Assembly (NCBI GenBank): GCA_003214235.1
Contig: QCLW01000003.1
Span: forward strand, 1-64,000
Origin: Prochlorococcus sp. AG-418-F16
GTDB taxonomy: Bacteria; Cyanobacteriota; Cyanobacteriia; PCC-6307; Cyanobiaceae
Length of the DNA: 64,000 bases
Reading direction: 5' to 3'
The notes beneath the pieces were generated by a model. The model worked only from the letters and a program-made list of their open reading frames with translations. It was not told the origin of the DNA and searched no databases. Shown here in pieces: positions 1 to 8,278 of this stretch (the stretch's first letter is position 1; each line of letters opens with the position of its first letter). Made by a program: the position numbers and the translations under genes.

Positions 1-491
1 ATAATCCGGTTCTATTTTTTGAACATGTACTTTTATACAACTTGACTGAAGAATTACCAGAGGGCGATTATACCTGTGCATTAGACCAAGCTGATGTCGT
101 AAAAGAGGGAAAGGATCTTACTTTGTTAACTTATTCAAGAATGAGACATCATTGTCTTAAAGCTGTTGAAGAATTAGATAAAAAAGGAATAGATGTTGAG
201 TTAATTGATTTGATAAGTTTAAAACCATTTGATATGGAAACTATTGCCAAATCAATTAGAAAAACAAATAAAGTAATTATCGTTGAAGAATGTATGAAGA
301 CTGGAGGTATTGGGGCAGAATTGATTGCCTTGATAACAGAAGAATGTTTTGATGATCTTGATGCCAGACCAATTAGGTTATCAAGTCAGGATATACCAAC
401 TCCATACAATGGAAATCTTGAGAATTTGACAATAATCCAGCCACATCAAATAGTTGAAAAAGTTGAACATTTAATAAGTGGGAGTATATAG
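1..491 (+). CDS. pdhB: Pyruvate dehydrogenase E1 component beta subunit, C-terminal part (5' end outside window)
   Basis: The reading frame is open from the left edge (codons start at base 3) to a stop at 491, so only the last 162 residues are seen. The stretch [13 protein letters not shown] followed by the C-terminal domain ([16 protein letters not shown], then [16 protein letters not shown]) is typical of the beta subunit of the thiamine-dependent E1 of pyruvate dehydrogenase, which feeds acetyl-CoA to fatty acid synthesis. The conserved C-terminal transketolase-like domain is complete. The stop lies 3 bases before the secD start, so the two are probably cotranscribed. The missing N-terminal half should hold the thiamine-diphosphate-facing residues. 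Confidence 0.93.
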   Translation, partial: NPVLFFEHVLLYNLTEELPEGDYTCALDQADVVKEGKDLTLLTYSRMRHHCLKAVEELDKKGIDVELIDLISLKPFDMETIAKSIRKTNKVIIVEECMKTGGIGAELIALITEECFDDLDARPIRLSSQDIPTPYNGNLENLTIIQPHQIVEKVEHLISGSI

Positions 492-494
492 TCA

Positions 495-1964
495 ATGAAG
501 AGAAGGCAAGGATGGCTTTTTTTTATAATATTTCTACTTACTTTATCAGTTTATTTATTAATAAATTACCCCCTACAGTTGGGCCTGGATTTACGAGGGG
601 GTTCTCAACTTACGCTTCAAATTATAAAAGAGGAAGGTAAGGTAACTAAGGATGAACTTGAAGCGGTTAATTCGGTTATTGATAGACGCGTTAACAATTT
701 AGGTGTATCGGAGTCTAACTTGCAAACCCTTGGTGGAGATCAATTAATCTTAGAATTACCCGGAGAACAGAATCCATTAGTTGCTTCAAGAGTTTTAGGT
801 AAGACTGCTTTATTAGAATTTAGAATTCAGAAATTAGGTACATCCTCAAATTTAAAAGAATTGCAATTTCAAAGATTGAATATTAAAGATTTAATTGAAG
901 AATATTCCTCTTTAGAAAAAAAACAAAATTCAGATGAGTTCTTAAACAGTTTTCAGGAGAGTATTAAGGATATTGAACAAAAATTAAATTACTCTGCTAA
1001 TAATGAAGAGTTGTATGAGAAATTAATTGAAATTAAAAAGTATATTGATAACGAAATTACAAATTTATTTATTAAAACAGATTTATCTGGTAAGGATCTT
1101 ATCAACGCAGGAAGGAGACAAGAACAAACAAATAGTAATTGGGAAGTTTTATTAACTTTTAATAATTCAGGAGGTGAAAAGTTTGCCGAAATTACAAAGT
1201 CAATTGCTGGCACTAATCAACTATTGGCTATCATTCTTGATGGCGAATCTATAAGTGAAGCTAGCGTTGGTAGACAGTTTGAAAATACTGGGATTACAGG
1301 TGGGTCAGCAACTATAAGCGGTAATTTTAGTGCTGAAAATGCTAGAGAATTAGAAGTTCAACTTAAAGGAGGTTCATTGCCATTACCAATTGAAATAGTA
1401 GAAACTAATACAATAGGAGCTCTGCTGGGATCTAAAAATATTTTAAAAAGTTTTTATGCAGCTCTTAGTGGATTAATTATTGTTGGTATATTTATGATTT
1501 TTAATTATAGAATTTTAGGGTTTGTTTCAGTTCTATCTCTAGTACTTTATGGTTTCTTTAATTTAGCTCTGTATTCTTTAATTCCTGTAACTTTAACTTT
1601 ACCAGGAATATCTGGTCTTATACTAAGTATTGGTATGGCAGTTGATGCAAATATTCTAATATTTGAGAGAATTAGAGAAGAATTATATGATGGTAATACC
1701 CTAACAAGATCTATTGATAGCGGTTTTCAAAGAGCTAATTCATCAATAGTAGATGGCCACATTACTACTCTTCTAAGCTGTTTTGTATTGTTTTTATTAG
1801 GAACAAATTTTGTTAAGGGTTTTGCTGCAACGTTAGGTATTGGAGTCTTAATAAGCTTATTTACATCATTAAATTGTTCCAAAACTCTTTTGCGATTTTT
1901 TACAACATATCAATCTTTAAGACAAAAAAATCTTTACCTACCCAGGAACAAGTTTTCTAATTGA
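495..1964 (+). CDS. secD: Protein translocase subunit SecD
   Basis: SecD works with SecF and SecYEG to pull exported proteins across the membrane using the proton motive force. The 489-aa product has one N-terminal membrane segment (about residues 8-26), the conserved motif LGLDLRGGSQ just after it, a large periplasmic/lumenal region, and a C-terminal block of membrane segments (about 315-470) with the family motif GMAVDANILIFERI near 380-393. Between about residues 115 and 195 there is a charged, helical, probably coiled-coil stretch in the first periplasmic region. The gene starts 3 bases after pdhB and its stop overlaps the region just before secF, so pdhB-secD-secF look like one transcription unit. 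Confidence 0.95.
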   Translation: MKRRQGWLFFIIFLLTLSVYLLINYPLQLGLDLRGGSQLTLQIIKEEGKVTKDELEAVNSVIDRRVNNLGVSESNLQTLGGDQLILELPGEQNPLVASRVLGKTALLEFRIQKLGTSSNLKELQFQRLNIKDLIEEYSSLEKKQNSDEFLNSFQESIKDIEQKLNYSANNEELYEKLIEIKKYIDNEITNLFIKTDLSGKDLINAGRRQEQTNSNWEVLLTFNNSGGEKFAEITKSIAGTNQLLAIILDGESISEASVGRQFENTGITGGSATISGNFSAENARELEVQLKGGSLPLPIEIVETNTIGALLGSKNILKSFYAALSGLIIVGIFMIFNYRILGFVSVLSLVLYGFFNLALYSLIPVTLTLPGISGLILSIGMAVDANILIFERIREELYDGNTLTRSIDSGFQRANSSIVDGHITTLLSCFVLFLLGTNFVKGFAATLGIGVLISLFTSLNCSKTLLRFFTTYQSLRQKNLYLPRNKFSN

Positions 1965-1987
1965 AATTTTTTATTTCTAATCTTTCC

Positions 1988-2905
1988 ATGAAATTATTTA
2001 ATCTTGAACTAATAACAAATAAAAGAAAGATAATTGGTTTTTCAACATTTCTTATTTTGTTGAGTCTTATAGGCATTTTATATTCTACTTTTAATACTGC
2101 ATACAAAAAACCTATTAACCTAGGAATGGATTTTGTTGGGGGAAATGAATTAAGAATAGAAAGAGTTTGTGACGAGGAATGTTCTGATATATCACCTGAT
2201 TCAGTATTAGAAAATTTAAGAGTGGTTTCTAAAAATAAAAATCTTTCAAATAATATTAAATTACAATTCCAAAATAAAAATAAATTAATATCAATAAGAA
2301 CAACTTATTTGAGTATTGAAGAATCAAATAATCTTATTACTAATATTGAGAACATTATTGGGCCACTAAATTATGAGAGTAAAAACTCAAGATTAATAGG
2401 TCCAAAGCTAGGAAAAAGATTACTTACTAATTGTGTTAGTTCTTTGTTCGTAGCCTTATTTGCAATATCCTTGTATGTAAGTATTAGATTTGATAGAAAA
2501 TATGCATTATTAGCATTATTAGCTTTATTCCATGATTTATTAATAGTTTTCGGTATTTTTTCTTGGTTAGGAATTATTTTATCTGTTGAGGTAAATAGTT
2601 TATTTGCAGTATCCTTGTTAACTATTGCAGGTTATTCAGTAAATGATACTGTTGTAATTTTCGATAGGATACGTGAAAATTTAAAATCAAGTAATCAAGG
2701 GCATAATGAAACTATTCAATTATCAGTTAATGAATCTTTTAGGAGAACAACTTTTACTAGTATTACAACCCTAATTCCTTTATTAACTATAATATTGTTT
2801 GGTTCTTATTCACTATTTTGGTTTTCTGTTTCCTTATCATTAGGAATTATAGTCGGAAGTTATTCAAGTATTTTATTGGCTCCATCTTTTTTGCTTAAAG
2901 ATTAA
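1988..2905 (+). CDS. secF: Protein translocase subunit SecF
   Basis: Partner of SecD in proton-driven protein export. The protein has an N-terminal membrane segment (about residues 8-28), the motif NLGMDFVGGNELRI near 42-55, and a C-terminal half with several membrane segments carrying AGYSVNDTVVIFDRIREN, the SecF counterpart of the SecD RND motif. I chose the ATG at 1988 (305 aa) because it begins MKLFNLELITNKRK directly before the first membrane segment. A TTG at 1961 in the same frame would add nine residues and overlap the secD stop. Either way the gene is tightly coupled to secD. Confidence 0.93.
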   Translation: MKLFNLELITNKRKIIGFSTFLILLSLIGILYSTFNTAYKKPINLGMDFVGGNELRIERVCDEECSDISPDSVLENLRVVSKNKNLSNNIKLQFQNKNKLISIRTTYLSIEESNNLITNIENIIGPLNYESKNSRLIGPKLGKRLLTNCVSSLFVALFAISLYVSIRFDRKYALLALLALFHDLLIVFGIFSWLGIILSVEVNSLFAVSLLTIAGYSVNDTVVIFDRIRENLKSSNQGHNETIQLSVNESFRRTTFTSITTLIPLLTIILFGSYSLFWFSVSLSLGIIVGSYSSILLAPSFLLKD

Positions 2906-2923
2906 GCTGATGCCTATAACTTT

Positions 2924-3106
2924 ATGAAATTTAATTACTATTTAATACTTTTACTTTCTTTAGTTTTAATTGATCTTTCTACCGAGTTAAGAATATTATT
3001 CGATCATTTTACTTTTAATTCACTATACTTTGCTTTTGCTAAACATCCTTTAGCTTTCTTTATACTTCTTTCTTATCCATATTTATATAAAAAACTAAAT
3101 AAGTAA
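2924..3106 (+). CDS. Small hydrophobic protein, unknown function
   Basis: A 60-residue product with an ATG start 18 bases after the secF stop and on the same strand. It has two hydrophobic stretches (about residues 4-20 and 37-55) separated by a polar segment, and a basic C-terminus (KKLNK), so it is probably a small integral membrane protein. I do not recognise the family. Its position suggests cotranscription with secDF, but nothing in the sequence ties it to secretion. It converges on the PerM-type gene with only 4 bases between the stops. Confidence 0.6.
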   Translation: MKFNYYLILLLSLVLIDLSTELRILFDHFTFNSLYFAFAKHPLAFFILLSYPYLYKKLNK

Positions 3107-3110
3107 TTTT

Positions 3111-4154
3111 TTAAATATCTTGAATTGATTCTTTGATTAAAACCTGAATTACAACAGCTAGAGGAAGAGACAAGATTAACCCTAATGGACCAAAAATAAA
3201 GGTAAAACCAAATTGAGATATTAATGTTAAACCAGGAAGTAAATTTGCTTTTTTCTTCATTATAGATGGCATTATTATGTAGCTTTCAATATTTTGAATA
3301 ATTACATATGCTCCTAATACTGCCAGCGGTTTCCAGAAATTATCAAGTAGTGCAATTGAGATTGGAAATATACCACTAATAACTGGGCCTATATTTGGAA
3401 TTATATTTAAAACCATTGCTATTAAAGCATTAGAGACAATATATTTAACATCTAATATCGATAAAACTATTAAAGATAATAGACCTACTGATAATGAGCT
3501 TATAACCATAGAAAAGGCCCAGTTTGCTAATGCAATATTGCATTTATCTAGAATATTTCTAAATTTATTGCGATAATTTTTAGGAATTAATAGAAGTATA
3601 TTTTCTTTATATTTTTTTGGTTCAATAGATATCATCAAACTGACTACTAATACGAAAATTAATTTTAGAAGACCTGAACCCAGATTCCCAGCTATATTAA
3701 TTAAGTTCCTAAAACTTTCTTGAATAGCTTTAGCAATAGTTGCAGTATCTGGAATGGTAACTACATTATTTATAAGATTGAGTATATCTATAACATTTTC
3801 TGATTCTTCACCATAAAATAAGTTATTTAATTTGTTCAGATTTGTATTAAGTAAAATAATTATTCTAGATAAACCATTTGGAATATCTACTAGTATTTCA
3901 TTGAATTCTTTTATAAATGGTGGCAAGACAAGAATAAAAATAGTAAAAACTATTACCGAGATTACTGTTAATACGATAAATAAAGATAGCGATCGCGGAA
4001 TTTTTAAATTCTTTTGTATTTGGTTACATAAATTACATACAATATTTGAGATGACTAAAGAGCAAATTATTAGGAGAAAAAAATCTCTTAAAGTCCATAT
4101 TATTAAAGATGTGATTAAAATTACTGCAAATTTGAAATATAATGAGCTACTCAA
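3111..4154 (-). CDS. AI-2E family / PerM-type membrane permease
   Basis: The 347-aa product is strongly hydrophobic, with about 6-8 predicted membrane segments. Its C-terminal part has the pattern of the AI-2E transporter (UPF0118/PerM) family: NIIPNIGPVISGIFPISIAL near residues 245-265, then GPLGLILSLPLAVVIQVL near the end. Substrates of most members are unknown; proposed roles include efflux of signals or ions. The frame begins with TTG at 4154, 13 bases after the psb28 stop, and no ATG is available nearby, so TTG is the likely start. It is probably cotranscribed with psb28. The gene contains a GCGATCGC palindrome at 3989-3996. Confidence 0.85.
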   Translation of the reverse strand: MSSSLYFKFAVILITSLIIWTLRDFFLLIICSLVISNIVCNLCNQIQKNLKIPRSLSLFIVLTVISVIVFTIFILVLPPFIKEFNEILVDIPNGLSRIIILLNTNLNKLNNLFYGEESENVIDILNLINNVVTIPDTATIAKAIQESFRNLINIAGNLGSGLLKLIFVLVVSLMISIEPKKYKENILLLIPKNYRNKFRNILDKCNIALANWAFSMVISSLSVGLLSLIVLSILDVKYIVSNALIAMVLNIIPNIGPVISGIFPISIALLDNFWKPLAVLGAYVIIQNIESYIIMPSIMKKKANLLPGLTLISQFGFTFIFGPLGLILSLPLAVVIQVLIKESIQDI

Positions 4155-4167
4155 TTTAAATAAAATC

Positions 4168-4521
4168 TTATTTCTTTTCAGAATATCCTAATCCATTTGA
4201 TTTAGCATAACTATTAGCAAATCTCATGAATCTATCAAAATCTGATGTTTTTTTCCAAATATAAACTGCTTCCAAAAATATGGGTTCTCCATCTACAAAC
4301 TTTACTTTAACTTCCCTTGTCATTATTTCACCTTCAGCATCAATCATGCGCATTCCAGTGATTTCACCATCCGCAATTGATGATAATGCCTGAGGTTTCT
4401 CAAAGGAAAATAATGCTTGACCTGTAGTGCCATCTTTACTCCTAGTTAGTCTTATTTCTGGAACTACTGGCTCATCTGTCCCTTGATAAAATTGTATTTT
4501 TGCAGTTTTATTTGCTGTCAT
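4168..4521 (-). CDS. psb28: Photosystem II assembly protein Psb28
   Basis: Psb28 binds transiently to photosystem II assembly intermediates, near CP47 and cytochrome b559, and also affects chlorophyll-protein synthesis. The 117-residue product matches the family along its length: [20 protein letters not shown] at the N-terminus, then [26 protein letters not shown] and the C-terminal block [20 protein letters not shown]. The length is normal and there is no signal peptide, as expected for a protein on the cytoplasmic face of the thylakoid. It is followed by the PerM-type gene after 13 bases. Confidence 0.96.
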   Translation of the reverse strand: MTANKTAKIQFYQGTDEPVVPEIRLTRSKDGTTGQALFSFEKPQALSSIADGEITGMRMIDAEGEIMTREVKVKFVDGEPIFLEAVYIWKKTSDFDRFMRFANSYAKSNGLGYSEKK

Positions 4522-4581
4522 AATTTTCTATTAATAATTTTTTATTTTAGGAGATATTTTCCACTTTTGTTTGTAAATATT

Positions 4582-5625
4582 TTATAAAACATTATTTATT
4601 AAATCTAAGATCTTTTCATCATATTTTTTATCGGTTAAATCTAATAACGTTATATTTTCTTTGCCAACCTTTTCATATTCATAACATCTATCGTAATAAT
4701 CCAAAACTGATCTGCAAACCAAGTCCCATCTCTCTTCGTTAATTGATTCTAGAGCTATTTTTGTTCTTTGCGGCCCTAATCTTTTCTTTATCCTTATTAC
4801 AGATTGTTGGAGTTCTTCTTTCTTGAATATACTATAAGTATTTATCAACTCATCTAACCTGTTTGATTCACTTCTTAAAATCTCAATTCTCCTTGATGTT
4901 TTCATCTGATTGAAGAATTCATGAGGTATTTTACATTTGCCAATATTTGCACTTTCAGCTTCTACAAAAATATTACTTATGGAATTAAAGGAATTTAACT
5001 TTTCTGCAATTTTATTTTCAAATTGTTCATTGGTAGGTTGTTCTTTCATTCCTAAGGCACCAAATGTACTTCCTCTATGACAAGCAAAGCTTTCAAGATC
5101 TATAGTTTGATATTTAAATTTCTCTAGTAATGACAATAACCTTGTTTTCCCAGTACCAGTTTTCCCCCCAATAATTACAATATTCCACATTTTTGAGAAG
5201 CTATCTAATATCCATTTCCTGTACGTTTTGTATCCCCCTTTAAGTGTGATTGCATTAAATTTATATTTCTCTAGTAACCAAGCAATACTTTGTGAACGCA
5301 TTCCCCCTCTAGAACAATATATTCTGATTGATGTTTTATTATCATTTTTGTCAGGAACTATTTTGTGAGAGTCAATATTCATAAATAAATTGTCAAGAAT
5401 TAATTCCATTTTTTTCTCAAAAAATTTTAATCCCTCTATTACGGCTTTTTCTCTACTTTCATTTTTATAAATTGTCCCAATTATTGATCTCTCATCATTA
5501 TCAAATAATGGAATATTAATAGAATTTGGCATATGTCCTTTATAATATTCACTCGGGCTCCTAACATCTATAAGTGGTCCTTTAAAACTTCTAAATTTCT
5601 CTAGTTCTTTTCTTTGGAAATACAT
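4582..5625 (-). CDS. mnmH: tRNA 2-selenouridine/geranyl-2-thiouridine synthase
   Basis: MnmH (SelU, YbbB) replaces the sulfur of 2-thiouridine at the wobble base of some tRNAs with selenium, through a geranylated intermediate. The 347-aa protein has an N-terminal rhodanese domain (about residues 5-140) whose catalytic loop carries the expected cysteine (YCSRGGMRSQS, about residue 103), followed by a P-loop region with GGKTGTGKTRLL near 153-164 and DLESFACHRGSTFG, both typical of MnmH. Length and domain order fit the family. Whether selenium is really used depends on a selD gene elsewhere in the genome, which this window does not show. Confidence 0.92.
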   Translation of the reverse strand: MYFQRKELEKFRSFKGPLIDVRSPSEYYKGHMPNSINIPLFDNDERSIIGTIYKNESREKAVIEGLKFFEKKMELILDNLFMNIDSHKIVPDKNDNKTSIRIYCSRGGMRSQSIAWLLEKYKFNAITLKGGYKTYRKWILDSFSKMWNIVIIGGKTGTGKTRLLSLLEKFKYQTIDLESFACHRGSTFGALGMKEQPTNEQFENKIAEKLNSFNSISNIFVEAESANIGKCKIPHEFFNQMKTSRRIEILRSESNRLDELINTYSIFKKEELQQSVIRIKKRLGPQRTKIALESINEERWDLVCRSVLDYYDRCYEYEKVGKENITLLDLTDKKYDEKILDLINNVL

Positions 5626-5658
5626 GGATGGTTTTATTTTTAGATTAATTTATTGAAA

Positions 5659-6378
5659 ATGACTAACAAAGAACAAGATAACTATAGTAATGCTACATTA
5701 GATCTAATAAATAAATTTGTAGATTCTAATCAAAGAAAAAGAATAAATTTATTGACTAAAATAGAAGATGAAGTTGAAAATATTTATAAACTCGGCCCCA
5801 CATTGTTTGAAAGCTTTAATAGTGATGGAGATGACTGGGCTGCTGGCTGGTTATTGCAAGTTTTAAAAAAATATAAGCCTGATTTCTTTGAAAACACAAA
5901 ATTCAATAATTGGTTTAATACTTATTCAGATAGTGATATTAATTATGATGAATTGCAATTGATGTTGTTAGAGCAAAAATTTGAAGATGCTGATAGATTA
6001 ACAAGTTCATACCTCCGACAGTTAGCTGGAAAATTAGCTAAAAAACGTGGATATGTTTTCTACAGCGAGGTAATGAATATGTCATGTAAAGATCTACAAA
6101 CAATTGATAGATTATGGATTATTTATTCTAGAGGTAAATTTGGCTTTTCAATTCAAGCAAAGATATTAAAATCAGTAGGGAAAAAATATGAATTAATGTG
6201 GCCTAAAATAGGATGGAAAAAAGAGGGTTTATGGACGAGGTATCCTACTTCTTTTTGTTGGTCATTGGAGGCTCCTGATGGACACATGCCTTTAATTAAT
6301 CAACTAAGAGGAGTAAGACTTATGGACTCAATCCTAAGGCATCCTGCTATAGCTGAGAGACATGACAATATTCTTTGA
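5659..6378 (+). CDS. gun4: GUN4 domain protein, regulator of Mg-chelatase
   Basis: GUN4 binds protoporphyrin IX and Mg-protoporphyrin and stimulates magnesium chelatase, the entry step of chlorophyll synthesis. The C-terminal part (about residues 90-235) carries the family pattern: LRQLAGKLAKKRGYVFYSEV, LQTIDRLWIIYSRGKFGFS, then WPKIGWKKEGLWTRYPTSF. The N-terminal 80 residues form a helical domain, as in the longer cyanobacterial GUN4 proteins. I chose the ATG at 5659; a TTG two codons upstream (5653) is possible. It is divergent from mnmH, with about 30 bases between them that must hold both start regions. Confidence 0.92.
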   Translation: MTNKEQDNYSNATLDLINKFVDSNQRKRINLLTKIEDEVENIYKLGPTLFESFNSDGDDWAAGWLLQVLKKYKPDFFENTKFNNWFNTYSDSDINYDELQLMLLEQKFEDADRLTSSYLRQLAGKLAKKRGYVFYSEVMNMSCKDLQTIDRLWIIYSRGKFGFSIQAKILKSVGKKYELMWPKIGWKKEGLWTRYPTSFCWSLEAPDGHMPLINQLRGVRLMDSILRHPAIAERHDNIL

Positions 6379-6419
6379 AATTAAGGTATTTAATAAGTTA
6401 AAATTGACTTAGTTTCAAA
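6374..6419 (+). other. Long inverted repeat between GUN4 and the RsbW-like gene
   Basis: Arms TTTGAAATTAAG (6374-6385) and CTTAGTTTCAAA (6408-6419) can pair over 12 positions with one G-U wobble, around a 22-base loop. The left arm includes the last codon and stop of GUN4, and the right arm ends 8 bases before the next ATG. There is no T run, so it is not a classical terminator. It could attenuate or process the transcript between the two genes, or be chance in AT-rich DNA. Confidence 0.35.
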
Positions 6420-6427
6420 ATATTATT

Positions 6428-6865
6428 ATGTCCTTATTTCAGGGCAAAAATATTTTAAAAAAATTTTTTAAGAGGCCAAGGATTATTAACTGGTCAAATT
6501 TCGAATTTCAATCTTCATTACAATTAAATGAATTTGTTGATCTATTATTAGAACCTGTCAAATCATCTCAATCAAGTTATGTCATCAAACTTGGCTTACA
6601 TGAAGCTCTCGTTAACGCAGTAAAACATGGAAATAAATTAGATCCCACTAAAAGTATTAGAGTCAGAAGAATTATTACTCCTAATTGGTGTGTTTGGCAA
6701 ATTCAGGATCAAGGTAATGGTTTAGAAATAAAAAAAAGAAATTACAAATTACCAACAAAAATAAATAGTGTAAATGGCCGTGGGTTATATATTATTAACG
6801 AATGTTTTGATGACATTAGATGGAGTTGTAAAGGTAATAGGCTTCAATTGGCTTTAAAAAGGTGA
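6428..6865 (+). CDS. RsbW-like anti-sigma / serine kinase ATPase domain protein
   Basis: The 145-aa product is a stand-alone GHKL-type ATP-binding domain of the RsbW/SpoIIAB group, which bind sigma factors or phosphorylate anti-anti-sigma proteins. The N box is visible as HEALVNAVKHGN (about residues 58-69), the G1 box as QDQGNGLE near 93-100 and the G2 box as NGRGLYII near 116-123. No sigma factor or STAS-domain anti-anti-sigma partner lies nearby, so its target cannot be read from context. It follows GUN4 on the same strand after 49 bases, and its 3' end overlaps the converging gene at 6844. Confidence 0.85.
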   Translation: MSLFQGKNILKKFFKRPRIINWSNFEFQSSLQLNEFVDLLLEPVKSSQSSYVIKLGLHEALVNAVKHGNKLDPTKSIRVRRIITPNWCVWQIQDQGNGLEIKKRNYKLPTKINSVNGRGLYIINECFDDIRWSCKGNRLQLALKR

Positions 6866-7107
6866 TTTTTACTAGGACAAGGTTTATCAACGTTAATTTC
6901 TTTTAACCATTTAATACTTTCTTCCATATACTCAATGGTTTGATTCTCATTACAAGAAATAATTAATTGACATAACGCTGCTGAAATAAGTTCTGCAGAT
7001 CTTTTATATTTATTCCCTTTATCAATATGCCATTTTGTATGATCAATTTTTAATTTTCCATTAAGACTTTGCACAAGCTTAATAGTATCTTTATCCCAAT
7101 ATGTCAT
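6844..7107 (-). CDS. Conserved-looking hypothetical protein, 87 aa
   Basis: An ATG-started 87-residue product beginning MTYWDKDTIKLVQSLNGK and ending with a lysine- and proline-containing tail. It is mostly helical in appearance and soluble: no signal peptide, no membrane segment, no cofactor motif that I recognise. A central segment, RSAELISAALCQLIIS, looks like an amphipathic helix. It follows the methyltransferase gene on the same strand after 13 bases, and its last 22 bases overlap the end of the RsbW-like gene on the other strand. It may be one of the small cyanobacterial DUF families, but I cannot assign one. Confidence 0.65.
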   Translation of the reverse strand: MTYWDKDTIKLVQSLNGKLKIDHTKWHIDKGNKYKRSAELISAALCQLIISCNENQTIEYMEESIKWLKEINVDKPCPSKNHLFKAN

Positions 7108-7120
7108 AGAGGTTTTTGAT

Positions 7121-8176
7121 CTACTTTACAGCAGACCATACTTTGGTCATAAAAAAGGAACTTGAATTAACATTTTTAAAACCAACTTCTTCAAGTTTAG
7201 AATTTATGTCCTCTTTTATATAATCACAATAAAAAGGCTCATGAAAAGTTTTATAGAAATTTTCCATTATTGATGTAAAGTCAGGGGAATCACTTATTTG
7301 AATCGAATCAGCTAATACTAATGTTCCGGAAGGCTCAAGTACTCTAAAAAATTCATTTAATACTTTAGCTCTAACTGTTCTTGGTAATTCATGAAATAAA
7401 AAAACACAAGAAATGCATTGAATGCTGTTATCCTCAAAAGGTAATTCTTCGGCATTACCTTTTATTAATTCAATTAAATCCCCATTTAGATCTGAAATAT
7501 ATCTACTCGCTTCTTTCAGGTATGAATCAGATAAATCAATTCCTGTAATTTTTTCTTTCGGGAATGCTCCTCTTAATTGTTTTAACGTCCTTCCAGAACC
7601 AGTAGCTACATCAAGAATTTTTATGGAACTTTTTTTTCTATCACTAAAATTTTCAAGTCCTTCTTTTATTGGCTTTATGATTCTCCTCCTCATTGAGTCA
7701 GCACTTCCATTAAAAAGTATTTCTACTTGTAAATCGTAAATACTAGCTGAAAATTCTGATAAATAACCATCTGTTTGATGATGAAAGTTTCTTAGGTAAT
7801 AGTGAGGATAATTATCTTTTTCAATCGATTTTGGAAGATCATCAAAGTTTTGGTTTCTTCGTCTATTCCATGTATTAGGCATATCTAGCCAAATTTTAGG
7901 ATATTGACTCAAATATCTAAGCCATGGCTCATCAAACAATAATTTTTTTGGGTAAATATTTTTTTCCGCGTCATTCCAATCTTCCTCTCTTAATAATTCC
8001 ATTGAATTTTGGATTTGTAATAAAAGGTTCTTATCTATATCAAAGTTTTCAAGATTAGAATCAGGAAGAATAAAGTTCATTATCCTTGAACTAATTTGCT
8101 TATGAGCAAATCCGGCAATGCTTTTACTCTGTTGAAGCGTTTTATATGCAATTTTTGAAATAGATTCCCTAGCCAT
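7121..8176 (-). CDS. Class I SAM-dependent methyltransferase
   Basis: A 351-aa protein with a methyltransferase domain in its second half. Motif I is LDVATGSGRTLKQLRGAFP (about residues 185-203), followed by ITGIDLSDSYLKEASRYI and, further on, FLFHELPRTVRAKVLNEFFR, as in the UbiE/Methyltransf_11 group. The first 150 residues are a family-specific extension rich in aromatic residues. The substrate is unknown. I chose the ATG at 8176 (MARESISKIAY). The frame is open upstream to 8218, but that extension is low-complexity and runs into the glnA terminator. It is likely transcribed separately from glnA because of that terminator. Confidence 0.85.
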   Translation of the reverse strand: MARESISKIAYKTLQQSKSIAGFAHKQISSRIMNFILPDSNLENFDIDKNLLLQIQNSMELLREEDWNDAEKNIYPKKLLFDEPWLRYLSQYPKIWLDMPNTWNRRRNQNFDDLPKSIEKDNYPHYYLRNFHHQTDGYLSEFSASIYDLQVEILFNGSADSMRRRIIKPIKEGLENFSDRKKSSIKILDVATGSGRTLKQLRGAFPKEKITGIDLSDSYLKEASRYISDLNGDLIELIKGNAEELPFEDNSIQCISCVFLFHELPRTVRAKVLNEFFRVLEPSGTLVLADSIQISDSPDFTSIMENFYKTFHEPFYCDYIKEDINSKLEEVGFKNVNSSSFFMTKVWSAVK

Positions 8177-8204
8177 TTTTAAATTTATATATATATATTC
8201 CAAC

Positions 8205-8250
8205 AAAAAAAAAATCAATTTGAGAATATTTTGTGATAATTCTCAAATTG
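8205..8250 (-). terminator. Intrinsic terminator of glnA
   Basis: A perfect 12-bp inverted repeat, CAATTTGAGAAT (8216-8227) and ATTCTCAAATTG (8239-8250), with an 11-base loop. On the minus strand it is followed after two bases by ten T residues (A run at 8205-8214). It lies 28 bases after the glnA stop codon, in the right orientation to end glnA transcription before the methyltransferase gene. Confidence 0.88.
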
Positions 8251-8278
8251 ATTAATCTAAACCTTTATATTCTCTTAC

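Noticed and set aside
3832..4191. 119-aa plus-strand gene
   Set aside because: It lies antisense to the PerM-type gene and psb28, and has no recognisable family pattern.
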